NCBI GenBank assembly: GCA_900759665.1
Contig: CAAEWE010000018.1
Coordinates: forward strand, 124,001-188,000
DNA length: 64,000 nt
DNA from: Lachnospiraceae bacterium
GTDB lineage: Bacteria; Bacillota; Clostridia; Lachnospirales; Lachnospiraceae
Reading direction: 5' to 3'
Shown here: positions 25,807 to 34,858 of the stretch, piece after piece
How the letters are laid out: every line of letters begins with the position of its first letter
How positions within the stretch are numbered: position 1 is the first letter of the stretch
Position numbers and translations under genes: made by a program
Notes under the pieces: generated by a model
Told to the model about the DNA's origin: nothing
Databases searched by the model: none
Seen by the model: only the letters and a program-made list of their open reading frames with translations

Positions 25807-26649
25807 ATGATACGTTCTGACAATCATGTACACACATCATTTTCGACAGACAGTGATACTCCGATGGAGGCAATGGTCCGGCGGGGGATTAAGCTGGGGC
25901 TGGATTCGATCTGTTTTACGGATCATATTGATTACGATTTTCCGGATACCGGAAATGGTGTGGAGTTTTTGTTTGAGATGGAGCCTTATTTTGAGATGCT
26001 CTCCTGTCTGCAGGGAAAATATCCGCAGTTTGGGATCCGCCGGGGCGTGGAGCTTGGACTCAAACCGGATCTGGCCAAACGGTGCAATGAGCTGATCCAT
26101 GCCCATCCTTTCGATTTTGTAATAGGTTCGACACATTTAGTGGATAATGTAGATCCGTATTATCCGTCCTTCTGGGAACAGTTTTCTGAAAAAGATGGGA
26201 TCCGCAGATATTACGAGATCACTATGGAAAATATCCGGACAGATACGGAATTTGATGTGTACGGTCACATTGATTATATTATCCGTTATACCCCGACACA
26301 GCAGAAAAATAGGGCACAGGGGATCATTGACGAGGTCTATATGGAACGGTGCTTCCGGGACTCGTCAGATATGATCGACGAGATCCTTCATCTCCTGCTG
26401 TCAAAGGGCAAAGGCATAGAGGTCAATACCGCCGGGATCAAATATGGTCTTGGTCATACCAATCCTCAGGAAAAGGTACTGAAACGCTACCGTGAGCTTG
26501 GGGGAGAGATCATTACCGTGGGTTCGGATGCCCATGAAACAAAGCATCTGGCATATGCCTTTGAAGGAATTCCGGAGCTTTTGCGAAAATGTGGTTTCCG
26601 GTATTACACGGAGTTCCGGGGACGCCGGCCGGAAATGATCCCGCTATGA
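25807..26649 (+). CDS. PHP-domain phosphatase, histidinol-phosphatase (HisK) type
   Basis: A 280-residue metal-dependent phosphoesterase of the PHP family; HisK-type members dephosphorylate histidinol phosphate in histidine synthesis. The metal ligands are visible in DNHVHTSFSTDSD, CFTDHIDYDF, VIGSTHLVD, VYGHIDYI and TVGSDAHETKH. No other his genes are present nearby, so the substrate is inferred from the family only. Its last 6 bp overlap the convergent cysteine desulfurase gene. Confidence 0.83.
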   Translation: MIRSDNHVHTSFSTDSDTPMEAMVRRGIKLGLDSICFTDHIDYDFPDTGNGVEFLFEMEPYFEMLSCLQGKYPQFGIRRGVELGLKPDLAKRCNELIHAHPFDFVIGSTHLVDNVDPYYPSFWEQFSEKDGIRRYYEITMENIRTDTEFDVYGHIDYIIRYTPTQQKNRAQGIIDEVYMERCFRDSSDMIDEILHLLLSKGKGIEVNTAGIKYGLGHTNPQEKVLKRYRELGGEIITVGSDAHETKHLAYAFEGIPELLRKCGFRYYTEFRGRRPEMIPL

Positions 26650-27783
26650 TATCTGCCGGAGCTCCTGCACAAAAGAACGAATATTTTCGAAAGTCGTATT
26701 CATCTCTTCCATGGTATTTTCATGGCCGATGGTGATGCGCAGTGCACCAAGTGCCATATCATCCGAAAGTCCAATGGCATGCAGTACATGGGATGGTGCC
26801 TGATCTGCAGAGGAACAGGCAGAACCGCCGGATACATAAATTTCTTTTGTTTCCAGCATGGCAATCAGTGTGGCACCGTCGATTCCCTGAAAGCTGACAT
26901 TTAAATTGCCAGGCAGACGTTTCCTGCTGCTGCCGTTTAGCCTGGTCATAGGAATTTCCGACAGGATCCGGTGCATCAGATAATCCCGGAGCGTAGATTC
27001 CTGATTGACATATTCTGTCATATGCTCCAGAGAAATCTGTGCGGCTTTTCCCATGCCGACAATCCCAGCTGCATTTTCCGTCCCTGCTCTCCTGCCCTGC
27101 TCCTGGGCACCACCGTACAGCAGGGGAGACAGCGGCACTCCCTCTTTGGCATAGAGAAAGCCGACACCTTTAGGTCCACCGAACTTGTGGGCGCTGACAC
27201 TTAAAAGATCAATGGGCGTGTCTGATACATTAATGGGCACATGGGCATATGCCTGCACAGCATCTGTATGAAACGGGATGCTGTTTTTTTGTGCAATCTG
27301 TCCCAATTCCCGGACAGGCTGCAGAGTGCCGATCTCATTGTTGGCATACATCACCGAGATCAGGATCGTATCGGGACGGATTGCCTTTTCCAGTACGGCA
27401 GGCTCCACAAAACCCTCACGATTCACGGGCAGATATGTCACTTCAAAACCACAGCTTTCCAGAAACTGGCAGGTGTGGAGAACGGCATGGTGCTCCATGG
27501 CAGAAGTGATGATATGACGACCTTTCACGGAGAGAGATCTGGCGGCATTAACTAACACCCAGTTATCTGACTCTGTTCCACCGCTGGTAAAAATAATTTC
27601 CCGTGGTTTTGCGTGAATGCTCTCTGCCAGACCGGTGCGGATCTGATCCAGCTTTTTATGAAGCAATCTGCCTTCTTTATAGGCAGCGGATGGATTGTAA
27701 TAATACTTGTTAAGGTATGGTGTCATTTCACGGATGACCTCAGGATAAACTGCTGTCGTTGCGGCATGGTCCAAATAGATCAT
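26644..27783 (-). CDS. Cysteine desulfurase (NifS/IscS family)
   Basis: A PLP enzyme that takes sulfur from cysteine for Fe-S clusters or tRNA thiolation. The 379-residue protein shows the PLP lysine Lys200 in SAHKFGGPKG, the aspartate in HTDAVQAYAH and the catalytic Cys323 in GGSACSSADQ. It belongs to the NifS-like group with a short active loop. No scaffold or thiI gene is adjacent, so its sulfur acceptor is unknown. Confidence 0.93.
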   Translation of the reverse strand: MIYLDHAATTAVYPEVIREMTPYLNKYYYNPSAAYKEGRLLHKKLDQIRTGLAESIHAKPREIIFTSGGTESDNWVLVNAARSLSVKGRHIITSAMEHHAVLHTCQFLESCGFEVTYLPVNREGFVEPAVLEKAIRPDTILISVMYANNEIGTLQPVRELGQIAQKNSIPFHTDAVQAYAHVPINVSDTPIDLLSVSAHKFGGPKGVGFLYAKEGVPLSPLLYGGAQEQGRRAGTENAAGIVGMGKAAQISLEHMTEYVNQESTLRDYLMHRILSEIPMTRLNGSSRKRLPGNLNVSFQGIDGATLIAMLETKEIYVSGGSACSSADQAPSHVLHAIGLSDDMALGALRITIGHENTMEEMNTTFENIRSFVQELRQIS

Positions 27784-27844
27784 TTATACATTGCCCCTTT
27801 CACCGATTTATTAACTCATACTTCCCACACTAAATATCTGACTG

Positions 27845-28202
27845 TGCCCATAATATTTCTTATGTTAGAGAGATAGAATAGAGATTTTTGCCTCAGAAAA
27901 TTTAATAATACCCGTGAGACTGTGACTCTCAAAATTGACGCAGATCAGTAGGATTTTTGAAAAATCTTTGCTTTGCAATGTTTCGATGAATACGTGTCTG
28001 GACGACTGAGCCTCCCTGGTGGGCTCAGTTATTTCGGTGGGCACGGGAAGACACGTTTATCGAACATCGAAACAGCAAAGCAATTAGACTTTTCGAAATC
28101 CGCAAGTGACAAGACAATTTTGGGGACACCAGCTCACGGATTTTCAAATAATTCAGGGAAAAAATCATATTTATACCTTGGACATAAGAAATATTATGGG
28201 CA
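27845..28202. repeat. 358-bp nested inverted-repeat element (structured RNA or MITE-like)
   Basis: The ends (27845-27865 and 28182-28202) form a perfect 21-bp inverted repeat whose left copy starts TGCCCATAAT. Between them, pairing continues in strict nested order: CCGTGAG 27912-27918 with 28133-28139, CAAAATTG 27930-27937 with 28115-28122, GGATTT plus GAAAA at 27951-27963 with 28090-28101, then the central hairpin. No supportable gene lies inside. It could be a long structured non-coding RNA with the end repeats as its closing helix, or a non-autonomous mobile element. I found no clear target-site duplication. Confidence 0.8.
27968..28083. ncRNA. Central long hairpin of the 27.8-28.2 kb element
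   Basis: Four helices stack in order: TTGCTTTGC (27968-27976) with GCAAAGCAA (28075-28083), TGTTTCGATG (27979-27988) with CATCGAAACA (28065-28074), ACGTGTCT (27992-27999) with AGACACGT (28049-28056), and ACTGAGCC (28005-28012) with GGCTCAGT (28022-28029). All are perfect. The segment between the last two helices on the 3' side (TATTTCGGTGGGCACGGGA) is unpaired. It does not match the RNase P, tmRNA, SRP RNA or T-box signatures I know. Strand is undetermined. Confidence 0.55.
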
Positions 28203-28343
28203 TATTACATTATTCTCTGTGGGAAATTTGAGTTATTAATACTTTATGCGTTTTTTGGTCATAGTTGCATTATTTTTTCATAGAAATGAACAAAGAGGTA
28301 TGACCGGTCAGGGTGACAGGCTGCCGGTTTCGGAGGAATACCT

Positions 28344-30017
28344 ATGGGAACAATGGCAGGAAAACTACTGAAAGGAACATTATTATTGACTGTCACCGGT
28401 TTTGCGACAAGGATCCTTGGATTTTTCTACCGGATTTATCTGGCAGATATGCTGGGGGCACATTATCTGGGAATCTATCAGTTGATCTTTCCGGTATATG
28501 CCATTTGTTTTACGATTTATGGAGCGGGAATCCAGACAGCACTGTCCCAGGTCATTGCATCGGAAAAAAACAAGAATGAAAATTCCTGTTCTGTGATGAA
28601 AATATTCCGGGCAGGAACAGGGATTGCCATGATGCTGGCATTCTCGCTGCAGTTTTTGCTGTGGTGGAAAGCAGAATGGATCGCTCTGCATTTTGTGATG
28701 GAACCGGCACTGACACCCTACTTAAGGATTATGGCGGTATTTTTTCCATTTTGCTGCCTGGGTGCGTGTATCAATGGGTATTATTACGGGATACAGGATG
28801 CCAAGATTCCTGCCATGACCCAGGTGATCGAACAGATCTTCCGGATCTTTTTCGTGTTTGGAATGACTTTATTTATGATGCCGGATGCCACCGTGGAACA
28901 AAACTGCCGCATTGCTGTCTGGGGTCTTGCTGCGGGGGAGATCAGCTCCTGCCTTTATAATGTGTGGAAACTCTCAAGGCACTGTCGGAATGGTTTGAAA
29001 AAGAGAAGCTTCGGAGAAAGATTCTGGACCGGAAATGTTTTAAAACAGGGGAACAGAGCATCTGCCATATCTTTGCAGACACAGGATAACTGCTGTAGTC
29101 AGGGAATGCGATCCCTCCTATGGCTTGCTTCTACTCTCACACTCACAAGGCTTTTTATTACATTTCTCAATAGCGTGGAAACGGTACTTCTGCCGGCAAT
29201 GCTCAAACGTTATGGCTGTAGCAGTTCAGAGGCACTCAGTATTTATGGGGTTCTGACCGGTATGACCTTTTCGTTTCTTATGTTTCCTTCGACGATTACA
29301 AATTCACTCGCAGTTCTGTTAGTTCCTTCTGTAGCGGAGGCGGACGCTGCCGGGGATATGCGGATGATCCGCAGGAGTATATCCCTGTCAATCCGTTTCT
29401 GTTTGTTACTTGGAATCCTTTGCACCGGATTTTTTATGGTATTTGGCAATGAATTGGGAATGGTAGTTTTTCATAATGAAATGGCGGGTGATTTTCTGGT
29501 GACGCTGTCATGGCTTTGTCCGTTTCTGTATCTGGGAACAGCTCTTACCGGTATTATTAATGGAATGAAAAAGACACATATCACTTTTGTGATCACAGCG
29601 GCCAGTCTGGGAGTACGGATCTTGTTCTTACTTTGGGCGGTTCCTGTTTATGGTATGCGTCTTTATCTGATCGGTCTGCTGGCAAGCCAGCTTTTGCAGG
29701 TGCTGTTGGAGCTGTGTTATCTGAGACCGTATTTACGGACAGAGAATGATCGTCAAAGGACAAAGGAGGATTTTGATGCAGTGCGTGGAATTCTTTTGCC
29801 GGGAGTATTGCTGATTCCTGGTGCCATTGCAGCAAAAAGCAGCTACCAATGGCTTGGCAGCTGCTTTCCGGATCGTTATGCGATTTTGTATCTTGCAGTG
29901 TCAGGGATGATATTTTGTATCATTTACCTGTCGGGGCTTCTACTATCCGGAGGGATCACTCTGTCTTTTCTCCGGAAGGGGAATCATCCTTTGGCGGCTC
30001 TGTCTCATCAAAGGTAA
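28344..30017 (+). CDS. SpoVB/MviN-like polysaccharide or lipid flippase
   Basis: A 557-residue membrane protein with about 12-14 hydrophobic segments, belonging to the MOP flippase group that includes SpoVB, MurJ-like and Wzx proteins, which flip lipid-linked sugars across the membrane. The N terminus KGTLLLTVTGFATRILGFFYRIYLA is split over the first helix and is typical of SpoVB-like members. Good GGAGG ribosome binding site. Its last 62 bp overlap the convergent gene 29956-30348. Whether it serves sporulation, peptidoglycan or capsule cannot be told from this window. Confidence 0.85.
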   Translation: MGTMAGKLLKGTLLLTVTGFATRILGFFYRIYLADMLGAHYLGIYQLIFPVYAICFTIYGAGIQTALSQVIASEKNKNENSCSVMKIFRAGTGIAMMLAFSLQFLLWWKAEWIALHFVMEPALTPYLRIMAVFFPFCCLGACINGYYYGIQDAKIPAMTQVIEQIFRIFFVFGMTLFMMPDATVEQNCRIAVWGLAAGEISSCLYNVWKLSRHCRNGLKKRSFGERFWTGNVLKQGNRASAISLQTQDNCCSQGMRSLLWLASTLTLTRLFITFLNSVETVLLPAMLKRYGCSSSEALSIYGVLTGMTFSFLMFPSTITNSLAVLLVPSVAEADAAGDMRMIRRSISLSIRFCLLLGILCTGFFMVFGNELGMVVFHNEMAGDFLVTLSWLCPFLYLGTALTGIINGMKKTHITFVITAASLGVRILFLLWAVPVYGMRLYLIGLLASQLLQVLLELCYLRPYLRTENDRQRTKEDFDAVRGILLPGVLLIPGAIAAKSSYQWLGSCFPDRYAILYLAVSGMIFCIIYLSGLLLSGGITLSFLRKGNHPLAALSHQR

Positions 30018-30348
30018 GACCGAGATTACCATCTCTGGCGATCGTACGGTTCAGGTGCATTTTTAACTCGCCCCAGGCGTCCACCAGAGCCATCTTCTCG
30101 GAAAAGGGCATGTCCTTCAGATAGGACATATTTTCGTCCTCCGGAAGCATGGATGAACGCGGCATGGTCAGGATATATGTACGGCTGGAATTGATCGTGA
30201 CCGTGGTATAATCTGACTTGGATAAGGTCAGCTCGAACTGAAATGCCCGTCTCCTGGCGTCAACTTTAATGTCCCGTGCGATCTTGTTCCGTTTGCGGTA
30301 TAAATAATCTACAATCTTGTCTAACTTGTAATCAATACTGCTCCCCAT
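29956..30348 (-). CDS. Hypothetical protein, 130 residues
   Basis: A soluble, charged protein with no membrane segment. The N-terminal half is basic (DYLYRKRNKIARDIKVDARR), the middle is beta-rich, and the tail is acidic and Pro/Ser-rich (TEPPKDDSPSGEKTE). It has a strong GGAGGT ribosome binding site. Its 3' end overlaps the flippase gene by 62 bp on the opposite strand. I do not recognise the family. Confidence 0.65.
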   Translation of the reverse strand: MGSSIDYKLDKIVDYLYRKRNKIARDIKVDARRRAFQFELTLSKSDYTTVTINSSRTYILTMPRSSMLPEDENMSYLKDMPFSEKMALVDAWGELKMHLNRTIARDGNLGLTFDETEPPKDDSPSGEKTE

Positions 30349-30471
30349 AACAGCTACCTCCTATGAATAATACATAGTTTTCTATATCAATAGAATATCT
30401 ATTTTTTCATAGAATGTCAACCTTATATGCATACATTTGCGGAGACATTCCGTTCTCAAACGGTACGCATT

Positions 30472-32187
30472 TTATTTTCCGTAATGTACATGGAGCAATT
30501 CATGGGAACGTTCCTTCAATATGCCGTTTTCGTAAAGATTGATCAGGGTCGGATTATCACAGGAACGTTTGACGATGGCTGATTTATCCGCTTTGTACAT
30601 GCCCTGAGCCCGATCCTCTTTGACACTGCGATAACCAAACGGCTGACCGGCACCACCGATACATCCGTAAGGGCATGCCATCACTTCTACAAAGTCCAGC
30701 TTTTCCTCTCCACGCTGCAGCTTACGGATCAGTGTATCTGCATTACCAAGACCATTGACCACACCAACACGGAGTGTTTTATCCCCAAGAGAAATCTCTG
30801 CAATTTTAGTTCCTTCCAGTCCTCTGACACCGGAATATTCAATCTCGCGGAGCGTTTCACTGTTCTTTGCTGCTACATGGCGGAGAGCAGCCTCCATGAC
30901 ACCACCGGTCACACCGAAGATCACGCCGGCTCCGGAATTGATGGAAAACGGCATATCAGGAGCACTAGGCTCAATCTCCTGAAACTGGACACCAAGTTCC
31001 TTGATCATCAGGATCAGTTCTTTGGTAGTAATCACATAATCGACATCGGGAACTCCGTTACGACAAAATTCATCCCGTGCCGCTTCGTATTTTTTGGCGA
31101 CGCATGGCATGACCGCAACGGAGATGGTTTCCATACCTGTTTCTTCGTCGGCCGGCTTATAATATTCTTTTAAAACAGCACCAAACATTTCCATTGGTGA
31201 TTTGCAGGTTGAAACATACGGTAAAAGCTCCGGGTATTTCGTTTCTACGAAACGTACCCATGCCGGACAGCAGGAAGTGAAAAGCGGCATGGTATTTCCC
31301 TGAGGGTATTTCTTTTCACCGTTTTCCAGCTTGTAAACGAGTTCGTTTGCTTCCTCGATCACGGTGAGATCGGCACTGAAACTGGTGTCAAATACCGTGT
31401 CAAAACCAAGCATGCGCAGAGCGGTGTAGATTTTGCCGATCGTATTTTTACCGGGAGCGATGCCGAATTCTTCTCCGATCGCCACACGGACTGCCGGGGC
31501 TATCTGGACGACGACCCGTTTATTTGGGGCATAAAGTGCCTGCCATACTCCTTTTAAATCTTTTTTGATGGTAATGGCAGCGGTTGGGCAGACAGCGGCA
31601 CATTGTCCGCAGTTTACGCAGTCTGTCTCGGCAATAGGACGGCCGAAAGCAGGACTGACGATCATATTGGCACCACGGTGGGCAAAGTCAATGGCCCCCA
31701 CATGCTGTACTTCGTTACACATTCTTACGCAGTCACCACAGAGAATACATTTACTGGGATCCCTGACAATGGACAGGGAGGAGTCGTCGATCACCGGCTC
31801 CGGATGTGTGTTTGGAAAACGCACCTTTGTAAGATGGAATCTGGCAGCCAGCATCTGGAGACGGCAGTTGCCGTTTTTCTCACATATGGTGCAGTCCCGG
31901 CAATGGGATGCCAGAAGCAGCTCCAGGATCATTTTGCGGTGCTGGTGAAGCTTTGATGTATTGGTATGGATCACCATTTTGTCTTTCGGCGGTGTGGAAC
32001 AGGATGCGATAATGCTTCCGCGTTCATCTTCCACAACGCACATACGGCAGGCACCGTAAATGGACATATCCGTGTAATAACAAAATGTAGGCACATGGAT
32101 TCCTGCTTTGCGGATAACCTGCAGGATATTTTTTTCATCCGTAAAAGCGGTACGGATTCCGTCAATGATCATATATTTTTCAGACAT
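30472..32187 (-). CDS. hydA: [FeFe] hydrogenase catalytic subunit HydA (NAD-linked trimeric type)
   Basis: The 571-residue protein makes or uses H2. In order it has a [2Fe-2S] domain (Cys36, Cys47, Cys50, Cys63), a His/Cys cluster motif around SHCRDCTICEKNGNC, two [4Fe-4S] motifs (CILCGDCVRMC and CVNCGQCAAVCP), then the H-cluster domain with L1 TSCCPAW, L2 MPCVAKKYE and L3 ACPYGCIGGAGQP. The two upstream genes are NuoF- and NuoE-like, giving a HydABC complex that couples NADH and reduced ferredoxin to H2. It is cytosolic, and the last gene of the hydCBA operon. Confidence 0.96.
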   Translation of the reverse strand: MSEKYMIIDGIRTAFTDEKNILQVIRKAGIHVPTFCYYTDMSIYGACRMCVVEDERGSIIASCSTPPKDKMVIHTNTSKLHQHRKMILELLLASHCRDCTICEKNGNCRLQMLAARFHLTKVRFPNTHPEPVIDDSSLSIVRDPSKCILCGDCVRMCNEVQHVGAIDFAHRGANMIVSPAFGRPIAETDCVNCGQCAAVCPTAAITIKKDLKGVWQALYAPNKRVVVQIAPAVRVAIGEEFGIAPGKNTIGKIYTALRMLGFDTVFDTSFSADLTVIEEANELVYKLENGEKKYPQGNTMPLFTSCCPAWVRFVETKYPELLPYVSTCKSPMEMFGAVLKEYYKPADEETGMETISVAVMPCVAKKYEAARDEFCRNGVPDVDYVITTKELILMIKELGVQFQEIEPSAPDMPFSINSGAGVIFGVTGGVMEAALRHVAAKNSETLREIEYSGVRGLEGTKIAEISLGDKTLRVGVVNGLGNADTLIRKLQRGEEKLDFVEVMACPYGCIGGAGQPFGYRSVKEDRAQGMYKADKSAIVKRSCDNPTLINLYENGILKERSHELLHVHYGK

Positions 32188-32209
32188 ATTTAACCTAATC
32201 CTTTCTTAA

Positions 32210-34099
32210 TCAAACCTCTTTTACGGCGCTAAAGTGACAGCCCTCTTTGCAGGCTCCGCATTTGATACACTTGGAAGGATCAATGGTATGCGGTTCCTTT
32301 ACTGTGCCGGTAATGGCTCCGACAGGACACATACGGGCACATTTGGTACAGCCGCGGCAAAGCTCCGGATCGATCTGATATGTCATCAGTGCTTTACACT
32401 GGCCTGCCGGACATTTTTTGTCCACGACATGGGCAATATATTCATCCCGGAAATACTTTAAGGTACTGACAACCGGGGAAGCCGCCGTTTTTCCAAGACC
32501 ACAGAGTGCTGTGGCGGAAATGGTATCGGAAAGTTTTTCCAGCAGTTCGATATGCTCCATGGTACCACGGCCTTCGGTGATGTCAGTCAAAAGCTCCAGC
32601 ATCCGTTTTGTTCCCTCGCGGCATGGAACACATTTGCCGCAGGATTCATTCTGGGTGAAATTCATAAAGAAACGGGCAACTTCTACCATGCAGCTTTTGT
32701 CATTCATTACGACAAGACCACCGGATCCGATCATGGCACCCACTTTTTTGAGAGAGTCAAAATCCAGATTCATATCCAGATGATCCTCGGTGGCACTGAT
32801 ACAGAGACAGCCACCGGATGGTCCGCCGATCTGGACTGCCTTGAAATCACCACCCTTTACGCCACCGCCAATATCAAAGATCACCTCCCGGAGTGTTGTT
32901 CCCATCGGAACCTCAATGAGACCGGTATTTTTGACATTACCAGTCAGTGCAAATGCCTTGGTGCCGTGATTGTTGGCCGGTCCAAAGCCTTGATACCATT
33001 TTGCACCGTTCAGGATGATCGGAGGAACATTACAAAAAGTTTCTACGTTATTCAGGACAGTAGGTTTATTGAAAAGACCGTGCTCCACGGTACGCGGCGG
33101 TTTTACACGTGGCATACCGCGGTTTCCTTCAATGGATGTGGTCAGAGCACTTCCCTCCCCGCAGACAAATGCACCGGCACCCTGACTGATATGTAAGTCA
33201 AAATCAAAGCCGGATCCTAAAATATCCTTTCCTAAAAGCCCCTTATCCATGGCTTTGTCAATGGCTGTCTGGAGACGTTCCACTGCCAGCGGATACTCGG
33301 CACGAACATAAATATAACCATGATGTGCTCTGGTAGCAATGGCTGCGATCAGCATACCCTCGATCACACGGTGCGGCTCGCCTTCCATCATGGAGCGATC
33401 CATGAATGCACCGGGATCCCCTTCGTCTCCGTTACATACAATATATTTCTCCTCTTCTTTCTGATCCAGAACCTGCTGCCATTTCCGACCGGCGGGGAAA
33501 CCGCCGCCGCCACGTCCACGCAGACAGGACTCTGTGATCTCGTCAACAATTTCCTGGGAAGTCATATCAAACAACGCTTTTGCAACGGCACTGTAGCCCC
33601 CAAGGGCAATATATTCTGCAATACTTTCCGCATTGATGCGCCCACAGTATTCCAGAGCAATACGTGTCTGTTTTTTGTAAAAAGGAATATCCTCCTGTCT
33701 GACGTAAGATTTCAGGCTTTCATCCTGATAAACAAGACGATCCACGACTTCATCATGGATAATGCTTTTTTCGATGATCTCCTCGCAGTCCTCCAGTTTT
33801 ACCTTCAGATAAAGCCAGCCCATTGGCTCGATCCGCAGCAGGGGTCCCATCTCACAAAAACCGTGGCATCCGCTTTTCTTCAGACCGATACTCTCATCAT
33901 GAGGCTCCTTTTCCAGGACAAGGGCACATCTTAGCCCCTTCTCTTCGATGATCTCCTTCATACGGTCATATATCTGCAAAGAGCCGCCTGCCACACATCC
34001 GGTTCCGGCACAGATCAGGATCTGTTTGCGCTGGCTGTTTAGTGAAGCAGCATATTCCTTCTGCTTTGCGATCAATTGTTCTCTTGTTTTAATTTTCAT
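32210..34099 (-). CDS. hydB: NuoF-like flavoprotein subunit HydB of bifurcating hydrogenase
   Basis: The 629-residue protein is the NADH- and FMN-binding subunit. It has an N-terminal thioredoxin-like [2Fe-2S] domain (CAGTGCVAGGS and SGCHGFC), the NuoF domain with GRGGGGFPAGRKW (NADH) and GDEGDPGAFMDRS (FMN), an iron-sulfur motif SCGKCVPCREGT, and two C-terminal [4Fe-4S] motifs (CRGCTKCARMCP and CIKCGACKEGC). This layout is that of HydB in electron-bifurcating hydrogenases. Its start overlaps hydC by 11 bp. Confidence 0.95.
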   Translation of the reverse strand: MKIKTREQLIAKQKEYAASLNSQRKQILICAGTGCVAGGSLQIYDRMKEIIEEKGLRCALVLEKEPHDESIGLKKSGCHGFCEMGPLLRIEPMGWLYLKVKLEDCEEIIEKSIIHDEVVDRLVYQDESLKSYVRQEDIPFYKKQTRIALEYCGRINAESIAEYIALGGYSAVAKALFDMTSQEIVDEITESCLRGRGGGGFPAGRKWQQVLDQKEEEKYIVCNGDEGDPGAFMDRSMMEGEPHRVIEGMLIAAIATRAHHGYIYVRAEYPLAVERLQTAIDKAMDKGLLGKDILGSGFDFDLHISQGAGAFVCGEGSALTTSIEGNRGMPRVKPPRTVEHGLFNKPTVLNNVETFCNVPPIILNGAKWYQGFGPANNHGTKAFALTGNVKNTGLIEVPMGTTLREVIFDIGGGVKGGDFKAVQIGGPSGGCLCISATEDHLDMNLDFDSLKKVGAMIGSGGLVVMNDKSCMVEVARFFMNFTQNESCGKCVPCREGTKRMLELLTDITEGRGTMEHIELLEKLSDTISATALCGLGKTAASPVVSTLKYFRDEYIAHVVDKKCPAGQCKALMTYQIDPELCRGCTKCARMCPVGAITGTVKEPHTIDPSKCIKCGACKEGCHFSAVKEV

Positions 34100-34574
34100 T
34101 GGCCGCTTCCTCCTTCAATTCCTCGATCAATGCTCTGGCTTTGTCCGGCGTCATAGACGGATGGACATGATCATTTACTGTGCAGACCGGTGCGAGACCA
34201 CAGGCTCCGAGGCAGGACACCGTTTCAACGGTAAACAGCATATCATCGGTAGTGGTCTTTTCTTTGCTCAGTCCAAGCATTCCACGGAACTCCTCCAGGA
34301 TCGGCACAGATTTCCGTACATGGCAGGCGGTTCCGTCACAGATTTTTATGACATACTTCCCTTTTGGTTCCAATGAAAAATTTTCATAAAATGTAGCCAC
34401 CCCATAAATTTTGGCTTCACTGAGATTTAGCTTGCGGGCGATGTAACATAATGCCTCCTCGGGCAGATAATGGTATACCTTCTGGATATCCTGCATGATC
34501 GCGATCAGAAGCGTACTGTTGTAATCGTGTTGCTGCAGAATGTCATCGAGCCGTGCAATTTCCTGACTATTCAC
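34089..34574 (-). CDS. hydC: NuoE-like thioredoxin-fold subunit HydC
   Basis: A 161-residue [2Fe-2S] protein of the NuoE family. A helical N-terminal part precedes the thioredoxin-like domain with cluster cysteines in CDGTACHVRKS and SCLGACGLAP. It passes electrons between HydB and HydA. I chose the GTG at 34574 because AAGGAGAAGG lies directly upstream; a TTG at 34592 opens the frame but sits before this binding site. First gene of hydCBA; a TTGTTA/TATAAT-like promoter with a 16-bp spacer lies about 90 bp upstream. Confidence 0.92.
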   Translation of the reverse strand: MNSQEIARLDDILQQHDYNSTLLIAIMQDIQKVYHYLPEEALCYIARKLNLSEAKIYGVATFYENFSLEPKGKYVIKICDGTACHVRKSVPILEEFRGMLGLSKEKTTTDDMLFTVETVSCLGACGLAPVCTVNDHVHPSMTPDKARALIEELKEEAANEN

Positions 34575-34787
34575 GTTTCCTTCTCCTTTCAAAAATACGT
34601 TTCGGACAGAGACCGGTAGAAATACCGTTCTCTGAGTTTGGTGATTGTTTATAGTTTTTTGCGTCTGGAACGCAAATTATAGAGAAATTATATCATATAA
34701 CAAACATGGAAACAATCTAAATGATAAAAAATACACAAATAAATGAAATAGATAAATGAAAAATTATGCAATTTTTAGAAGACAGCA

Positions 34788-34835
34788 TAAAAAAACTCTG
34801 ACGAAAGATGGTTCTTAAAAGAGTCTTCGTCAGAG
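34788..34835 (-). terminator. Terminator after metA
   Basis: Read on the - strand, CTCTGACGAA pairs with TTCGTCAGAG and is followed by seven or more T. Confidence 0.88.
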
Positions 34836-34858
34836 GAATATAACTTTTGAAAAAATAT

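Noticed and set aside
27973..28239. 88-residue + strand frame inside the inverted-repeat element
   Set aside because: It runs straight through the paired helices, has no ribosome binding site and resembles no protein; the non-coding reading explains the region better.
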